DNA of 38,876 bases from Hypsibius dujardini (lineage: Eukaryota; Tardigrada; Eutardigrada; Parachela; Hypsibiidae), in NCBI GenBank assembly GCA_001579985.1, contig LRSR01005194.1, forward strand, positions 1-38,876. The letters are read 5' to 3'. The notes beneath the pieces are model-generated. The model did no database searches and was not told the DNA's origin. It saw only the letters and a list, made by a program, of their open reading frames with translations. Both the position numbers and the translations under genes were made by a program. Shown piece after piece: positions 1-10,860 of this stretch; position 1 is the stretch's first letter; every line of letters begins with the position of its first letter.

Positions 1-162
1 ACACATTATTATATAGTAAAGTTTTAACTATAGAAATGAAGGTAAATGGCACATACATCAGAATAGGGTTAATAGAGTGGACAGAGTTACGAACTAGTAT
101 GATACTCGTGAGTTAAAGAACTATCATGATTGGATATGGGGACTTGTTGGGCGTGTCCAACA
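1..162 (+). repeat. 3' part of an LTR, cut by the window edge
   Basis: This stretch aligns along its length with the 3' half of the complete solo LTR at 4669-4989. Shared blocks include TATATAGTAAAG, TTTAACTATAGAA, ACATCAGAAT and TTGTTGGGCGTG. Both copies end in TCCAACA. The copy differs by substitutions and lacks about 30 bases near position 70. The 5' end lies outside the window, so a target-site duplication cannot be checked. Whether internal retrotransposon sequence lies upstream is unknown; none follows it. Confidence 0.7.
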
Positions 163-1379
163 CAAATACTGCAATACTTTTATAAATAAACTAAAAAGTC
201 AATTTTTTAAAAATGATAAACGAAAATGGAAATGCTCTAGCTATATTAGATGGACATCCATATGTCCTGAGGTTGCCATTTTTGCCCTTTCCTGCGCGGT
301 ATTAAGTCTTTTATCTCGTACCCATTATTAGCGGTCTGGGTGGAGCACATGAACATGGATGGATTATCTTGACGCTCATTAATTTCCACTCTTGCGTCAC
401 TGTCTCCACCGGCAGTACGATCCGAATGCGTGATCTGTATTACCGAGTTCGTGAATGCTTGAGACAAACTTGGGACCGTCACTCGTCGCTCCATTGATCA
501 CTACTGTTGAACTGACATTCAAAACTAGGTCGAAACTAAATCGTGCGAAAAAACAAACTGAATCGGAAAGAATGGGAAGCGAGATATTGCAATTTCTGCA
601 TATTAGAAGAGTTATTAAGATTGGAGCTTTCTTAAAAAACCAGCAAAGTAACCGAGTTGAATTTATGGCTCAATGTGTCCTAATATCAGGCCTTAACAAT
701 AGTTTTTTTACATTTTTTTATAAGAAGAAGCATGGCACGCAAAAGCGGTTTAATGAAGTTTCACGCGAATAAATAACAATATTCTGTACTGCGCTGAGCC
801 ACGGACAATTTCTACCGGAGTCTACAAAATTATACACAGCATAGCCGCGACGAGTTTTATTACCACTTCTCGTACGCCAGTGCACGGACTGGGTTGTTTA
901 TACGGCTGTGTTTAACAGTTATTGTTATTTTCCTGAGTCAAATAGGATGAGCGATAAGTCCTCGTTTCGACATTATTTTTAACTTTTTGTCTTTTTTTAT
1001 ATCGAGTTAAGTTACTAATTTTTTACTAAACTATTTATAACTTAAAAAGTCAAAAATAATATGGAAACGAAGAGCTGAGCAGAGGATTTCCAATTCGAGA
1101 GCCAGCCGCAGCGCCGCCAGGCCATGGCACGCTTTTCTAGCTATTTTTTAAAGCTTCGGCATCCAGCAAATATATACAAAATATTTTCAATTAGATCAGT
1201 CATCTTAGCAGAATATACATAAAAAAACATAAAACAAGCAGCTCAAATACTCAACCTAACGGTTAACGAGTAACATACGTTTGGAGCTGGTATGAGAACG
1301 ATTCCGGAGCAGTGAGAGAACCTTCACGTTGAGCATCACCCATTAGCATACTTTCCTGAGCAACAGGATCCAAAGCCTC
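163..1379. other. Intergenic, no gene recognised
   Basis: The sequence is AT-rich with long T and A runs. A minus-strand open frame of 82 codons (246-494) and a plus-strand frame of 105 codons (455-772) are present. Neither shows a recognisable motif, signal peptide or matching splice context, and they overlap each other. I see no RNA gene here. Confidence 0.4.
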
Positions 1380-1592
1380 CTAACGCTCTGCTAGCATACG
1401 TTCTTCTTCATCGTCACTATACACAAACGATAGAATTCAGATATTGTAATTACCCAATTGTTTGGAATACTGGCTCAATATTGCAGTATTACTAACCGGA
1501 GCATCTGCGAGCGGTAGGGAAAATTTCGGCCTGGATCACCGTCCTCGTCTTTCTCAAACCCTTCAGAGTTATGCATATACAATTCAATTCCA
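1380..1592 (-). CDS. Putative spliced exon pair of an unknown gene, copy 1 (partial)
   Basis: Two minus-strand exons can be read. The first (1592 to 1497) follows a CAG acceptor and ends at CCG|GTTAGT. The second (1416 to 1380) follows a TATAG acceptor. They join in phase 2 and encode an acidic peptide containing NSEGFEKDEDGDPGR, then SQML, DDEEERMLAER and a stop. The 80-bp intron is GT-AG. The same two exons, acceptors and donor recur at 6753-6995 with a preserved frame but a different 3' end, which suggests selection on a coding unit before or during duplication. The family is not recognised and no upstream exon could be fixed. It could be a gene fragment carried inside a repeat. Confidence 0.3.
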
Positions 1593-1885
1593 CTGGTCAA
1601 TCAGACTAATTAAAACTGAAAACAAATTCCAATGAAGACTAAAACCATCACGCGTGGAAGGTAAAAATATCGCTTTCGGTCCGCATCGAAGAAAGCTCCG
1701 CGTGGTGTTCATCATTTGGCTGTTGGTCAGGCATTCAATGAAACGCATTTCTCCACAGAATTGCCTCGGGTACTGGCATTGGCAATAGCTGCGGCCGCAG
1801 TGCTAGTGAAAGTGCCAGTGCCAGTGACCTTGCCCATGCTACTGCCACTGCACATGCTACTGCCACTGCCGTTGCTGCTGCCCAG
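1402..1885. repeat. Direct-repeat cassette, copy 1 (partner 6805-7292)
   Basis: About 480 bases closely similar to 6805-7292 in the same orientation, offset about 5.4 kb, with scattered substitutions and small indels. The 3' end is a CAGTGC/CTGCCA-rich minisatellite-like tract following a GCGGCCGC site. The similarity stops abruptly at both ends and the flanks are unrelated, so this is a duplicated segment or mobile unit rather than one long tandem duplication. Confidence 0.8.
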
Positions 1886-1938
1886 CTAACGCAACTCTGC
1901 CGTTGGACAGTAGCTGTACTTGGTGTTCAATTTGGTAG

Positions 1939-2620
1939 GTGTCGTCTGGCCTTCCTGTTCGGAACGAAAACCGGCACGCCTCCGAAATTGCTTCAATGTC
2001 CATCCAATTTATTAAGGGCATTCGCTCGTTCACCATTCCTGATTGGCCCGGCCAAGATATTCAAGTGCGGATTGGACAAAATTCCGGTACGATCGCATGC
2101 ATTTGGCTCGAATAGAAACGGGCGCTTATAGTAAAAAAAATTGTAGGTTCTTGTGTGGCCGGAGTTGTGGGACTGAAAATGCCTCGCTACTGTCTGTGAT
2201 TGTTCATCACAAACGGAGCAGTATACAATGTAACGGTTTTTCTCTGAACTTGCAGTTTCGGAGACACTGTCAACGTTGCATCCAGAATGGAGTCTACTGG
2301 TGAAAGTGAGTAAAGTGCACCACCTTCCGAACGGTCAATTCTTATCGTTTTGACTGATTTTTTTGCATTGGATTGGCAACGATGAAGATCCGGATTACGG
2401 GGAAAACAAACGATCTCCTGCAGAACATTGGAGGCTACAGGACTGACTGCTGAACGAGGTTCAGTCCCGGTGAAGGTGAGACGATGGACAAATTTATATG
2501 CCACATGTTGCCGGTCGGGGGACGGGAACTCAGAAACGTGTGCGAGTATCCCTCACGAGTATATCTCTTTTTTAGGGAAAAGGTATACTGACGATTTACT
2601 GGCTCCTGGGCGGTGATTGA
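1939..2620 (+). pseudogene. Receptor-type guanylyl cyclase, 3' catalytic-domain fragment (pseudogene)
   Basis: Five small exons encode the end of a class III nucleotidyl cyclase domain. Exon 1939-2086 reads SSGLPVRNENRHASEIA and ends VRIGQNSG. Exon 2147-2195 reads SCVAGVVGLKMPRYCL. Exon 2256-2305 reads FGDTVNVASRMESTGE, the cyclase signature with the catalytic Asn/Arg pair. An exon ending at 2475 reads MKIRITGKTNDLLQNIGGYRT and then ERGSVPVK. Exon 2576-2620 reads GKGILTIYWLLGGD and a stop. Introns 1 and 2 are 60 bp, GT-AG. Three lesions mark it as dead: everything upstream of the first exon is missing (replaced by a repeat), the exon 4 acceptor reads AA where AG is expected near 2379, and exon 4 has a one-base insertion near 2445-2448. 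The wording matches membrane rather than soluble cyclases. In life such an enzyme makes cGMP from GTP. Confidence 0.85.
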
Positions 2621-3230
2621 TCTGAACATTTCCAGGTCAAAATCTCAATTGAGAGTCGAGAGAGAAACAAAAAGACGAAGCACGATGTTTCATCACTCTT
2701 AAGTTTGGTAGGTAAACTTTATGAAATACATGCCGTTCGCTTAGGATTGCTGAGTGTTCTTGCCATAAATCTGCAGGGGCCCACCGAAACCCGATTCGCT
2801 TGCCGATTAGTTGCACCGAAAGTCAAGCTCTGTGAGGACAAATCAATCAATCAATCGCACGGTCGATTAATGGGCTACATGAATTTCTATGAAGGATTTA
2901 ATTAATTGATTTCGGTTGTTTTCTACTTTTCAGCATTCCAAGGCGCGACCCTATTGTTCTGCAGCGCTATTCTGTCGCCAACGGGTAGTCATGACAAATA
3001 TTTACATTATTTACGCAGTACGATAAGCCGTAAAAATTTGATGCAACTTTCCCTCACGAGTTTATCTCGGTGGTAAGGTAATCATCATCGCATTTAACCA
3101 CGGCTGCAAGGCAAGCTTCGGGCGTCCAACTTCTAATGAACGAGTAGACTGCATACATTCGTAGACATCACATGCCGTAAATCGTTTCCGAATTCGGCTG
3201 CTGCTTTTTTTATTTTTGATAATCCATGAA
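2621..3230. other. Upstream region of GPCR A
   Basis: No coding motif is seen. A 66-codon open frame (2705-2905) lacks recognisable features. The region may hold the promoter or 5'UTR of the GPCR starting at 3231, but I could not fix a TATA box or start site. Confidence 0.3.
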
Positions 3231-6123
3231 ATGTCACGAAATTACACCGGGCTTATCGGCAACATCACCGGCAGCAATGCAACGGCAAACGATGGTGATT
3301 TATCGAGTTGCCACTGGCCATGGCCCGATCCAGAGTGGAACAAGACTCTTTCCCATGCCCCTACCCGCTTGATATACATATCGTTCACGTTACTGTTGGC
3401 GGTAATGTCCACCATTGGTGGCTTGCTAATTATACTCGTGCAGGTCAGCCAAAAGACATGGTCAACCACCAACATCTACCTCATTGTCATATCGGCATCA
3501 AATATTATTACCGGGTGAGTCGGATAGTCATTGCGTTGTGATTATTAGCCATCCCTTTTATTGGTCTGATCTTGGCCACGCTGAGATCGATCCAGGAATT
3601 AGAATGGAGATCAACAAGCGGATTCTTCAACACAACAATCCCCTTGTGAGGTCCTAGTAAAAGTTAATCCTTCTAGCAATGCTTCGCGCGCTCTCAGTCT
3701 CTTGGGGTGAATTACAATATAACGGATCCCTCCTACAGTACATTAAAATGTAAAGTCTTTTCCCAATCATCGTTGTCTCTTGCAGTGATTCGCTTAAGCG
3801 TATGTGCCTTCCTGTTAGGTGGATACAGCTGCTTGCAGATTACTTGCAAAGTTTTGATTTTACTTGATTTTGTGAAACAAGACTGCTTGGCTGTTCACAC
3901 GTTACGGGAAAATTCCAGTTTTTCATAATTCCCGAACTGGAAATTGACCTAGGACATCTGAATTAATTATTTACAATTTCTTAAGTCTGTTTACACCAGA
4001 TGAAGGAAAATAAAGCAGCATAAACAGGTAAGAGAAAAAACTGAAAACTACAACATTCAATCAACCAATCAACCGCTGATTAAACCGTCTGAAATTAATA
4101 TCAATTTTTGGCTTTTAAAGTTGCTGTTTTGGTCATTCGTCAGCACTGTCACCAAGTAAAACAATGTCGTATATGATAAATCATTATGCATGCATATAAA
4201 TTCGGAGTTACAGGACCCCTTTGAACTGTAGCATTAAAATGCACCCAAAGCAATATCTTTGATTGGATCACTGTCTCCTTGTTGCCCACGGCAGATGCTG
4301 TGAAGAATGTCGACAAATTCAAAAGGAAACGCGCATTTAAACTACATTCTTTTAGTTTCAAAGTAGAAAAGTAACCAAAATTAATTCTAAATGTCAGAAA
4401 ACGATTCGAATTTTATAGGGTTTGATTGGCGATCGATTGGTCGATTGAACGTTGCAGTTTTCTTTTTATCCCTTACCTTTTTATCCTGCTATATTTCCCT
4501 TCATCTGGTGCAAACACACTTTAGAAATCATAAAATCTTATTCTGCATGGTTAAAGTTGATTTCTAGTCCGGGAAGTATAACAAAACGTAAATTTTCAGC
4601 GACATGAGAAAAATCATGCAGTATTGTTTCACGAAATCAAGCAAAATCAAAACTTTGTAAATAACTTGTGTTAGGTCTACCAACCGGGGGTTGGATAGTT
4701 AACAAGTTTATTAGACTGAATGTGGTGATCGGTAAAGAAGTAAACTGGAAGAAAGGAAAGAGGAAGTACAACTGCCTCTTATAACTAGTAAGACATCTGA
4801 TTATATAGTAAAGTGTTTAACTATAGAATTGATAGTAAATAGCACACACATCAGAATTCCATACAAGTAATTAGCTGTGGCAGCAGAATAGGATTAATAG
4901 GGTAGATAGAGTTACTAAGTAAGTAAGGTATTAACGAGTCAAATAGCTGTGATGATTGGATATGAGGACTTGTTGGGCGTGGTCCAACACTTGCAAGCAG
5001 TTGTACCAGTTTCTTTGGATGCCGGTTTTATTTTACGATCCTTACCGGTATCTTTAATATGCAGGTGGTTGGGATCGCCAGAGAATTATGATAATTTGAG
5101 AAGCGGACTCACAGCATCGGATCCGTCAACCAACATCACGTTCAAGGGGATTTCGTACTTCATAATAAACACTACAGTGTGGATATCAGATTTGTATGTA
5201 ACCTTTTTGCTGTTGTACAATTGCTGTGACACAGTTGTGCCACATAAAAACGTCTGCTATTACTGTTTAGAACACTTGTGGTATTTTCGATTGAGAGACT
5301 CGCCTGTACGACCAACCCATTCAGATACATCCACTTCTTCAGTGCCCGGCGCGCCCTCATAGCCGAAGCGGGTATATTTGTTGTCTCCGCTGGCTGGAAT
5401 GTGCACTATGCATTTCATCACATTTACTTGATGACACATAACGGTGCTATGACTGCGCAGTTGTGGACATGGGATGAGGTCATGTACCCGATAGATGTGA
5501 GTATAACCTTTCCGAAACATAGCGATTCATTAAACTGCACCATACTAGTACCGAAGTATACATGACAATTTACATCCTATTTCTGTTCGGCCATATAGAT
5601 TATCAGGGTAAGCGTCATTTGCGTTGTGATCACTGTAGCAGACGTGACATTGATCGTTTTGCTGAAAAAGCAAGAAAAAACTCACACATCAATTTCAGGC
5701 AGCCAAGAAGACGTTAATCACGACCACACGACTCACCATGCAAACAGCACTCATCTGTTAATGTGCTCAGCTACAGTTTTCCTACTTTCGCAGTTTCCGT
5801 ATCTCCTATATGCCTATTTTTCGGTTTCCAGTTCGCATCCATTTTGTTCCTTTTTCTTCTCCAAAATCGCTGACGCTATTACAAGCGATTTTGTTTTCAT
5901 TCTGTGGTATGTGAACTATAGTGTGGATTTCTTTGTATACTACGCGACTTCGGCGACTTTCAAACGACAGTTCCATTGCACTCTGCGGCATCATTGGCAA
6001 AGATTTACCGCCTCAAAGATGGGAACGCTGTTGACTCAACGAGCAGTCAATTCGGAGTTGACCATTACTAGCAATAGTCATACGGTTCTGGCGAAAAGTA
6101 CATATGCGATATCTCGAGTTTAG
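3231..6123 (+). CDS. GPCR A: rhodopsin-class receptor, FMRFamide-receptor-like, multi-exon
   Basis: Seven-transmembrane receptor of the plasma membrane. Exons: 3231-3514, a probable exon near 3549-3645, 5065-5193, 5271-5496 and 5599-6123. The start ATG at 3231 is followed by four N-glycosylation sequons (NYT, NIT, NAT, NKT) within about 40 residues, then TM1 and the start of TM2. Exon 5065-5193 gives extracellular loop 1 and the TM3 start (INTTVWISDL); 5271-5496 gives TM3 end with FSIERL in place of DRY, then TM4; 5599-6123 gives TM5, TM6 and TM7 with NYSVDFFVYY, a variant NPxxY in which Asn-Pro is Asp-Phe. Introns 5194-5270 and 5497-5598 are GT-AG and in frame. Omitting 3549-3645 leaves an open 387-codon frame but cuts TM2 short; including it restores TM2 (AIPFIGLILATL) but the 34-bp gap gives a one-base mismatch. 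TM7 resembles FMRFamide-type receptors. The ligand is unknown. Confidence 0.75.
4669..4989 (+). mobile_element. Solo LTR of an LTR retrotransposon
   Basis: A 321-bp unit begins TGTTAGG and ends TCCAACA, giving TG...CA ends with short inverted termini. It is flanked on both sides by CTTG (4665-4668 and 4990-4993), as a 4-bp target-site duplication; the base before makes it possibly ACTTG with a one-base shorter LTR. A second copy of its 3' half is at 1-162. No gag or pol frame is present, so recombination between two LTRs probably removed the interior. It lies in the long intron of GPCR A, 75 bp before the exon at 5065. Confidence 0.75.
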
Positions 6124-6752
6124 ATCTGCTCTATTTTTCATTACCGTATACTCGCGATCACAAGGGCAGTTAAGCCCCACCTCTCTCGTTATGGCCCTTC
6201 ATTCGATTGAACGTTCAATCTGGTTCACTCTTCTCTGATTGGCTCATTTCGTACAGCTTACTCGTTGTGCTCGATCGATTGATTATATAGTCGTGCTTTT
6301 CCGGATAATTCTTCCTACAGTTGTGACTTGGTGAAAGGCACTCAATAGGCAGGGCCCGGGTTAGTTTAAATTTACGGGTAGGGCAAAAAAGTGTCCCTTG
6401 AGATTGCGAGCATACGGTATACTGTATTTTATTGGTACAGTGCAAAAAATAATACTGGCAGAGAGCTTTAAAGATGGAAATGTTCTAAGCATTCGCAAGA
6501 TAATCGGAAAATTGTGCAAAAAATGTCAGTGAGCGGTCCGCCGGCCATGGTGAATGTGTCCGCTACAAAGGGCTCTTATCAATGATAAGCGCTTGTCGCC
6601 CATTAAGTAAGGTGCTCCTATTAGGGATAAAACCGTTTGGGTTTCTGGTTGATCCCCTTGAGAATAAAATCAATGTTTGGGTATTCATCCATTCGTATGC
6701 ATTCTTGCTCAACACGGTCCCATATCTTCATACTGCAACAATTACGACCGTT
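6124..6752. other. 3' flank of GPCR A
   Basis: No gene is seen. AATAAA occurs near 6663, which is far for a polyadenylation signal of GPCR A. The small open frames here overlap in several frames and lack motifs. Confidence 0.3.
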
Positions 6753-6995
6753 CTACAACCGCCTGTCTCGACAATGTCGTGATTTCGAAATCAGAAATGC
6801 CGAGTCTTCTTCATCGTCGCTATACACAAACGATAGAATTTAGATATTGTAATTACCCAATTGTTTGAAATACTGGCTCAATATTGCAGTATTACTAACA
6901 GGAGCATCTGCGAGCGGTAGGAAAAATTGCGGCCTGGATCATCGTCCTCGTCTTTCTCAAACCCTTCAGAGTTATACATATACAATTCAATTCCA
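6753..6995 (-). CDS. Putative spliced exon pair of an unknown gene, copy 2 (partial)
   Basis: Paralogue of the exon pair at 1380-1592. Exon 6995 to 6900 follows a CAG acceptor and ends at CT|GTTAGT. The next exon follows TATAG near 6819 and runs to a TAG at 6753-6755. The peptide again contains NSEGFEKDEDDDPGR and SQML, then DDEED, after which the sequence is unrelated to copy 1. Splice sites and frame are kept despite substitutions, several of which change amino acids. Function is unknown. Confidence 0.3.
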
Positions 6996-7292
6996 CTGAT
7001 CGATCAGACTAATTAAAACTGAAAAAAAATTTCAATGAGGACTAAAACCATCACGCGTGGAAGGGTAAAAAATATCGCTTTCGTTCCACATCGAAAAAAG
7101 CTCCGCGTGGTGTTCACCATTTGGCTGTTGGCCAAGCATTCATTCAAACGCATTTCTCCACAGGATTGCCTCTGGCATTGGCTACAGCTGCGGCCGCAGT
7201 GCCAGTGAAAGTGCCAGTGCCAGTGCCAGTGTCCATACTACTGCCAGTACCCATGCTGCTGTCACTGCCACTGCCTTAGTACCACTGCCATA
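6805..7292. repeat. Direct-repeat cassette, copy 2 (partner 1402-1885)
   Basis: Same orientation and order as copy 1, from TCTTCTTCATCG through the GCGGCCGC site to the GCCAGTGCCAGTG minisatellite tract. Here the minisatellite has at least one more CAGTGC unit than copy 1. The flanks differ from copy 1: no cyclase sequence follows. Confidence 0.8.
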
Positions 7293-8214
7293 CTGACACG
7301 TTTGTTATACACCCATGAGCAATTGGCAGGTGGAATGAAAGTCACCGCTGCGGCGCTAAGGCTTCGCAGCAACGGTTGATGGGCAATTGGGGGAATTTTA
7401 TTTTATTAAAATACCGTTGGGCTCCCTATCGTTGGGAACAGGTAAGAGATTTACCTTATTCACCTCTTTATGAGATCGACACACTATACACGACACAACA
7501 TCGTCCTGTTTCTCATTCTCTGCCTCCATGTGCAGCGCTATCATATTTCCATCCTCCCAAAGCAAGCATAAACACAGGACGGAGCAGAGAAATGGAAAGA
7601 GACAATGTATTTCCTGCCCCCTTGTCTCCCGTGACTACCCACGGCTATGTAGTTCTCATTGGGACCGTATTGTCGTAGTCCACCATGCCGATTTTGACAA
7701 CCCTGTCTATAATGTCCGGCCTGTTCACTTCGTCTAAGCTACTTAGTCCAATAGATTAATGGTTTCACCCGATCCTGTGTCTGACTCATTTAGTCTCAGT
7801 GTTTCCCGTCTTATTCTCGGTCAGCTAAATTTGCCTTAACATCCGATCCGCCAAAAAAATTTAATGACTAGCTCGCGGGTGGAGCTATTAAGCACACCAA
7901 TGATCAATCTTGACAAATGTGAATGGTCAGCAAAGTATTTTGCAGGACTTTATTTGTTATTAAGAACGAAGGAAAATTGTTGGTAAAATTGAAATGGGTC
8001 AGAAGCGACAGGTGTGAATACCTGCATTCCGATCCCCCCTTCACTATATCAGGTCTCTTACATTTTCATCCGCTTATGGGCGGGCGCCTTTCAGAGTAAT
8101 TTATGGATGTTGCTCAATATTATTCAGCATGGGTGCTGCAACAGCTACACGCAATATGCCATCCTATGCAAATTTAACTTGGAATCTGCCGACACCACAA
8201 AATATGCTGTCGGA
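7293..8214. other. Intergenic, no gene recognised
   Basis: Open frames of 100 and 69 codons (7376-7678 and 7528-7737) overlap in different frames and show no family motif. A possible CAG acceptor near 7540 leads into the 69-codon frame, but no upstream exon was found. Confidence 0.3.
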
Positions 8215-8583
8215 GACTGTCAAGTGGCTGTTTTGGTGGATATACGTTCGAACAGTCTGATAGACTGCAGCGGTGACGCGATGCAGAGTTTGTATCATGG
8301 CTGCCCACGCTTCCGTCTGGGAGAAAGCGTGAGTGTGAAGTAAATCTGCAGAACTACGACAACAGCGTGGCAGGCAGACAGTGTGGATGATGAGGGAGGA
8401 GCTGGTTGGTTGCCACAGCGGTTTGTGAACAATGAGGAGCAGCGGGAGGACGTGGGCAAGGATTCCCCATCCGTTGATGAGAAAAACGGTGATGGTGAAG
8501 CCGAGAATTCGACCGTCACGTTTCAAACGGTCGGTTAGGTTTGAAAAATGGCCACCTATCAGGTGATTTGTAAAGTAGTTCAT
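8215..8583 (-). pseudogene. GPCR B-like pseudogene
   Basis: The minus strand begins MNYFTNH and reads through TM1 (ITVFLINGWGILAHVLPLLL), then HKPLWQPTSSSLIIHTVC, matching HKPLRQSSSSSLIIHTVC of GPCR B. Most of TM2 and the first extracellular loop are then missing, replaced by about eight unrelated residues. Homology resumes with TEAWAAMIQTLHRVTAAV, matching TEIYAATMLALHRLIATV in TM3, and decays after about 8226. The 777-bp intron of GPCR B is absent here. The bases before the ATG (AAGG) and about 60 bases further upstream also resemble those of GPCR B, so this was a DNA-level duplicate with its 5' flank, followed by an internal deletion across the intron. Confidence 0.75.
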
Positions 8584-9007
8584 CCTTGTGACAGACTGAC
8601 TTTGCTGTTATCGCAAAACTACGCACAGCGAATACTTGCTACTATATTAACTGGGCACCGTTGAGTACCGGATTAACGTGTACAAGAATTTTATCCACAG
8701 GCTGGTTTAGAATGTCAGTAAACACAGTCAAATCTGTATATATTAGAGGACTTCGTTGTTTCTGGCTAGGAACCCTAAGCTCCGGGATGCATCCGATTAG
8801 AAACCGCCAAGACAAGGGATTTATCAGTTAATCCGGAAATATGCAGAGTCAAAGTGGTCCGTGTCTGGATGGAACTCGATCCTCTTTCGGGAAGCACTGA
8901 AATAAACTGCTCTCGTTTTTGAGAAGATCGCTTTTAATAGCACGAGGGCCATCGTAGCCACTTCCCGGCAGGGGCTATTTTATGATCCTTTATAGTCGAA
9001 ACCAAGA

Positions 9008-9480
9008 CCTCTTATGCTGGCATAGACTATAAGCCCCTTCCCTTCCCCTATTTTGTCGCCTCCCCCATTTTTTCCGATGTTGCCTATAATCATCTACCTC
9101 GACAAGATTCGGATTAATTTTGTTTAGAATCCTACCGGTTTCCTCATCACAGTAAAGTTCAATCTCTAAACATTGGACATTACCCGAGAGAGTTCTGATT
9201 CAAAAAGCAAAACGCTCACTTTCCTTCACTTTTTCTCCAGGTGTGATGTTATTCGGCCATTGTCCAAACTTTGTGGTTTTATACTAAAAGATTGAAGAAC
9301 AATTGGGCTTCCTAAAACTATCAGTTTGTTATGATGGCTCAAAGGGACTATGTTCAGCACTCCTAACAGCAACAAAGGGAGATAAAGGGTGAAGGTAGGG
9401 AAATTTGTAGCCTAAGACCCTTATGGTAGAGCGAGCGGGGTAGGCAAAAGGACCAAATGTTTTTTTACTAAACTGAACCC
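9008..9480. repeat. C-rich dispersed repeat family, two pieces
   Basis: A plus-strand piece near 9008-9075 (ACTATAAGCCCC followed by CCTTCCCC) and a minus-strand piece near 9240-9480 belong to the same family as the copies at 29395-30040. The minus piece shares a motif like TTTAGTATAAAACC and GAAGCCCAATTGTTC with the copies on the other side of the window. The 83-codon minus open frame here (9329-9580) is a product of this repeat. Confidence 0.6.
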
Positions 9481-9757
9481 AAAATTTGGTCTCCTTCCGC
9501 CCCCACCCACCCAAGTGTTTCAAAAAATTTTCAAACATGTCCAACCCTCCACACCGCCCCCCTCCTATTATGATTGGCACTCGTTATGAGTTGTCAGAAC
9601 GGAAAACGAAATCCTGAATGCAGGGATCTTCACATTAATAAATACTGGCAGTTTGAGCTGCGCTCCTGGGACTAAATGTGCCTGCAGGTTCCCAGAGATC
9701 TTGTCCTTCCGGAGGGATTTTAATTAAACGCGCTTCAACGCAGTAAACACCGATCCA

Positions 9758-9842
9758 CTTGCATCATAGCAAAAGACCAGCGCGTAAGATGGTCGAAGAT
9801 TCACTTGCATTATAGCAAAAGATCCGCGCATAAGGCGGGAAG
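9758..9842. repeat. Two-unit imperfect tandem repeat
   Basis: CTTGCATCATAGCAAAAGA recurs about 47 bases later as CTTGCATTATAGCAAAAGA, followed in each case by CCGCGCRTAAG-like sequence. It lies in a gene-free stretch (8584-10860) in which I see only repeats. Confidence 0.6.
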
Positions 9843-10860
9843 ATGTGCGCTGTAGTGGAGAGGGCACAGCTTCGCCCTGACGCCTAATACCTTTAGGTCT
9901 ACAATGTAATTTGCGACAAAATATGAGATTACGTGTTTCTCAATATACATGTGGCAGAAATCTTGTCCAAACCAATCTCTATCTACGGCGTCAGCAGAAT
10001 CAGTTGGCTCGAACTCGGTTCGGACAAGATTGTAGCCGCGCATTTACAGGTCAACTACATGTAGGGGATTTAATTGCTATGTAATAATCGAAATCACGCT
10101 TAATTGAATCCTGATATATAATTATGCGCAGAGGAGATCATTGTGAGTGCTACAAGCCCTTTTCATGAGCGGAGTACGTACGGTCACAAGTAATAATTAG
10201 TTTAGCGTTTCACTTAACTGATCAACTACCAAGTGTACAGCAATCGCATTGCAATACAAGTCTAATGGCGGCTTCGGCTGCCGATACTTAGTGGCTTTTT
10301 AAAACTGTCTTTCTGTTTGTCTGTCTGCCTGTCTGTATGCCTGAAGATTCACTTAATCCGTTTGCACGTTTGAGTTTCAACCTAATTTAATTTACGTGAC
10401 AGCCCAACATCATAAGAGCAGACTGATACTAAAATGGCATGCAGCATTGGGCACTGTATTTCTCGTTATGGCACCCGTTTCATGAAACGTTTTTTCCGCT
10501 GCCTTATTGTAGCGGGTTCTCCAAATTAGGTTTTGGTGTTTCGGAACAAATTATTGGTTTGCTAGCAAATGAGGGTTTGAACTAGGCCATTATTGGGACT
10601 GGGTCTGCCATTGGTTTTTGTCTGAAATTTTTCCGCGTGTAGATTAAATTTCATTTTGTGGCCTGTCGAGAATGTTCATTTGGACAGGTGCTGTAACAAA
10701 AAAATGAGGCATGGGGATCAGTAATGACCGAAAAATGACGGCTCTAAGTTTGTCTCAAAAGCATTCCCGAACCCGGTGCAAATGTTCATCAAATAGGCAG
10801 CGGTCAGAGGAACCGCTAAGTATTGCCACATCCGGTCGAACGCGGTATATGCTCCGATCG

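Noticed and set aside
246-772. Open frames of 82 (-) and 105 (+) codons near the window start
   Set aside because: They overlap each other, lack motifs and have no supporting splice or promoter signals.
3707-3928. 73-codon open frame in the GPCR A intron with a hydrophobic stretch
   Set aside because: It does not align with any missing receptor segment and its splice context is out of phase with the flanking exons.
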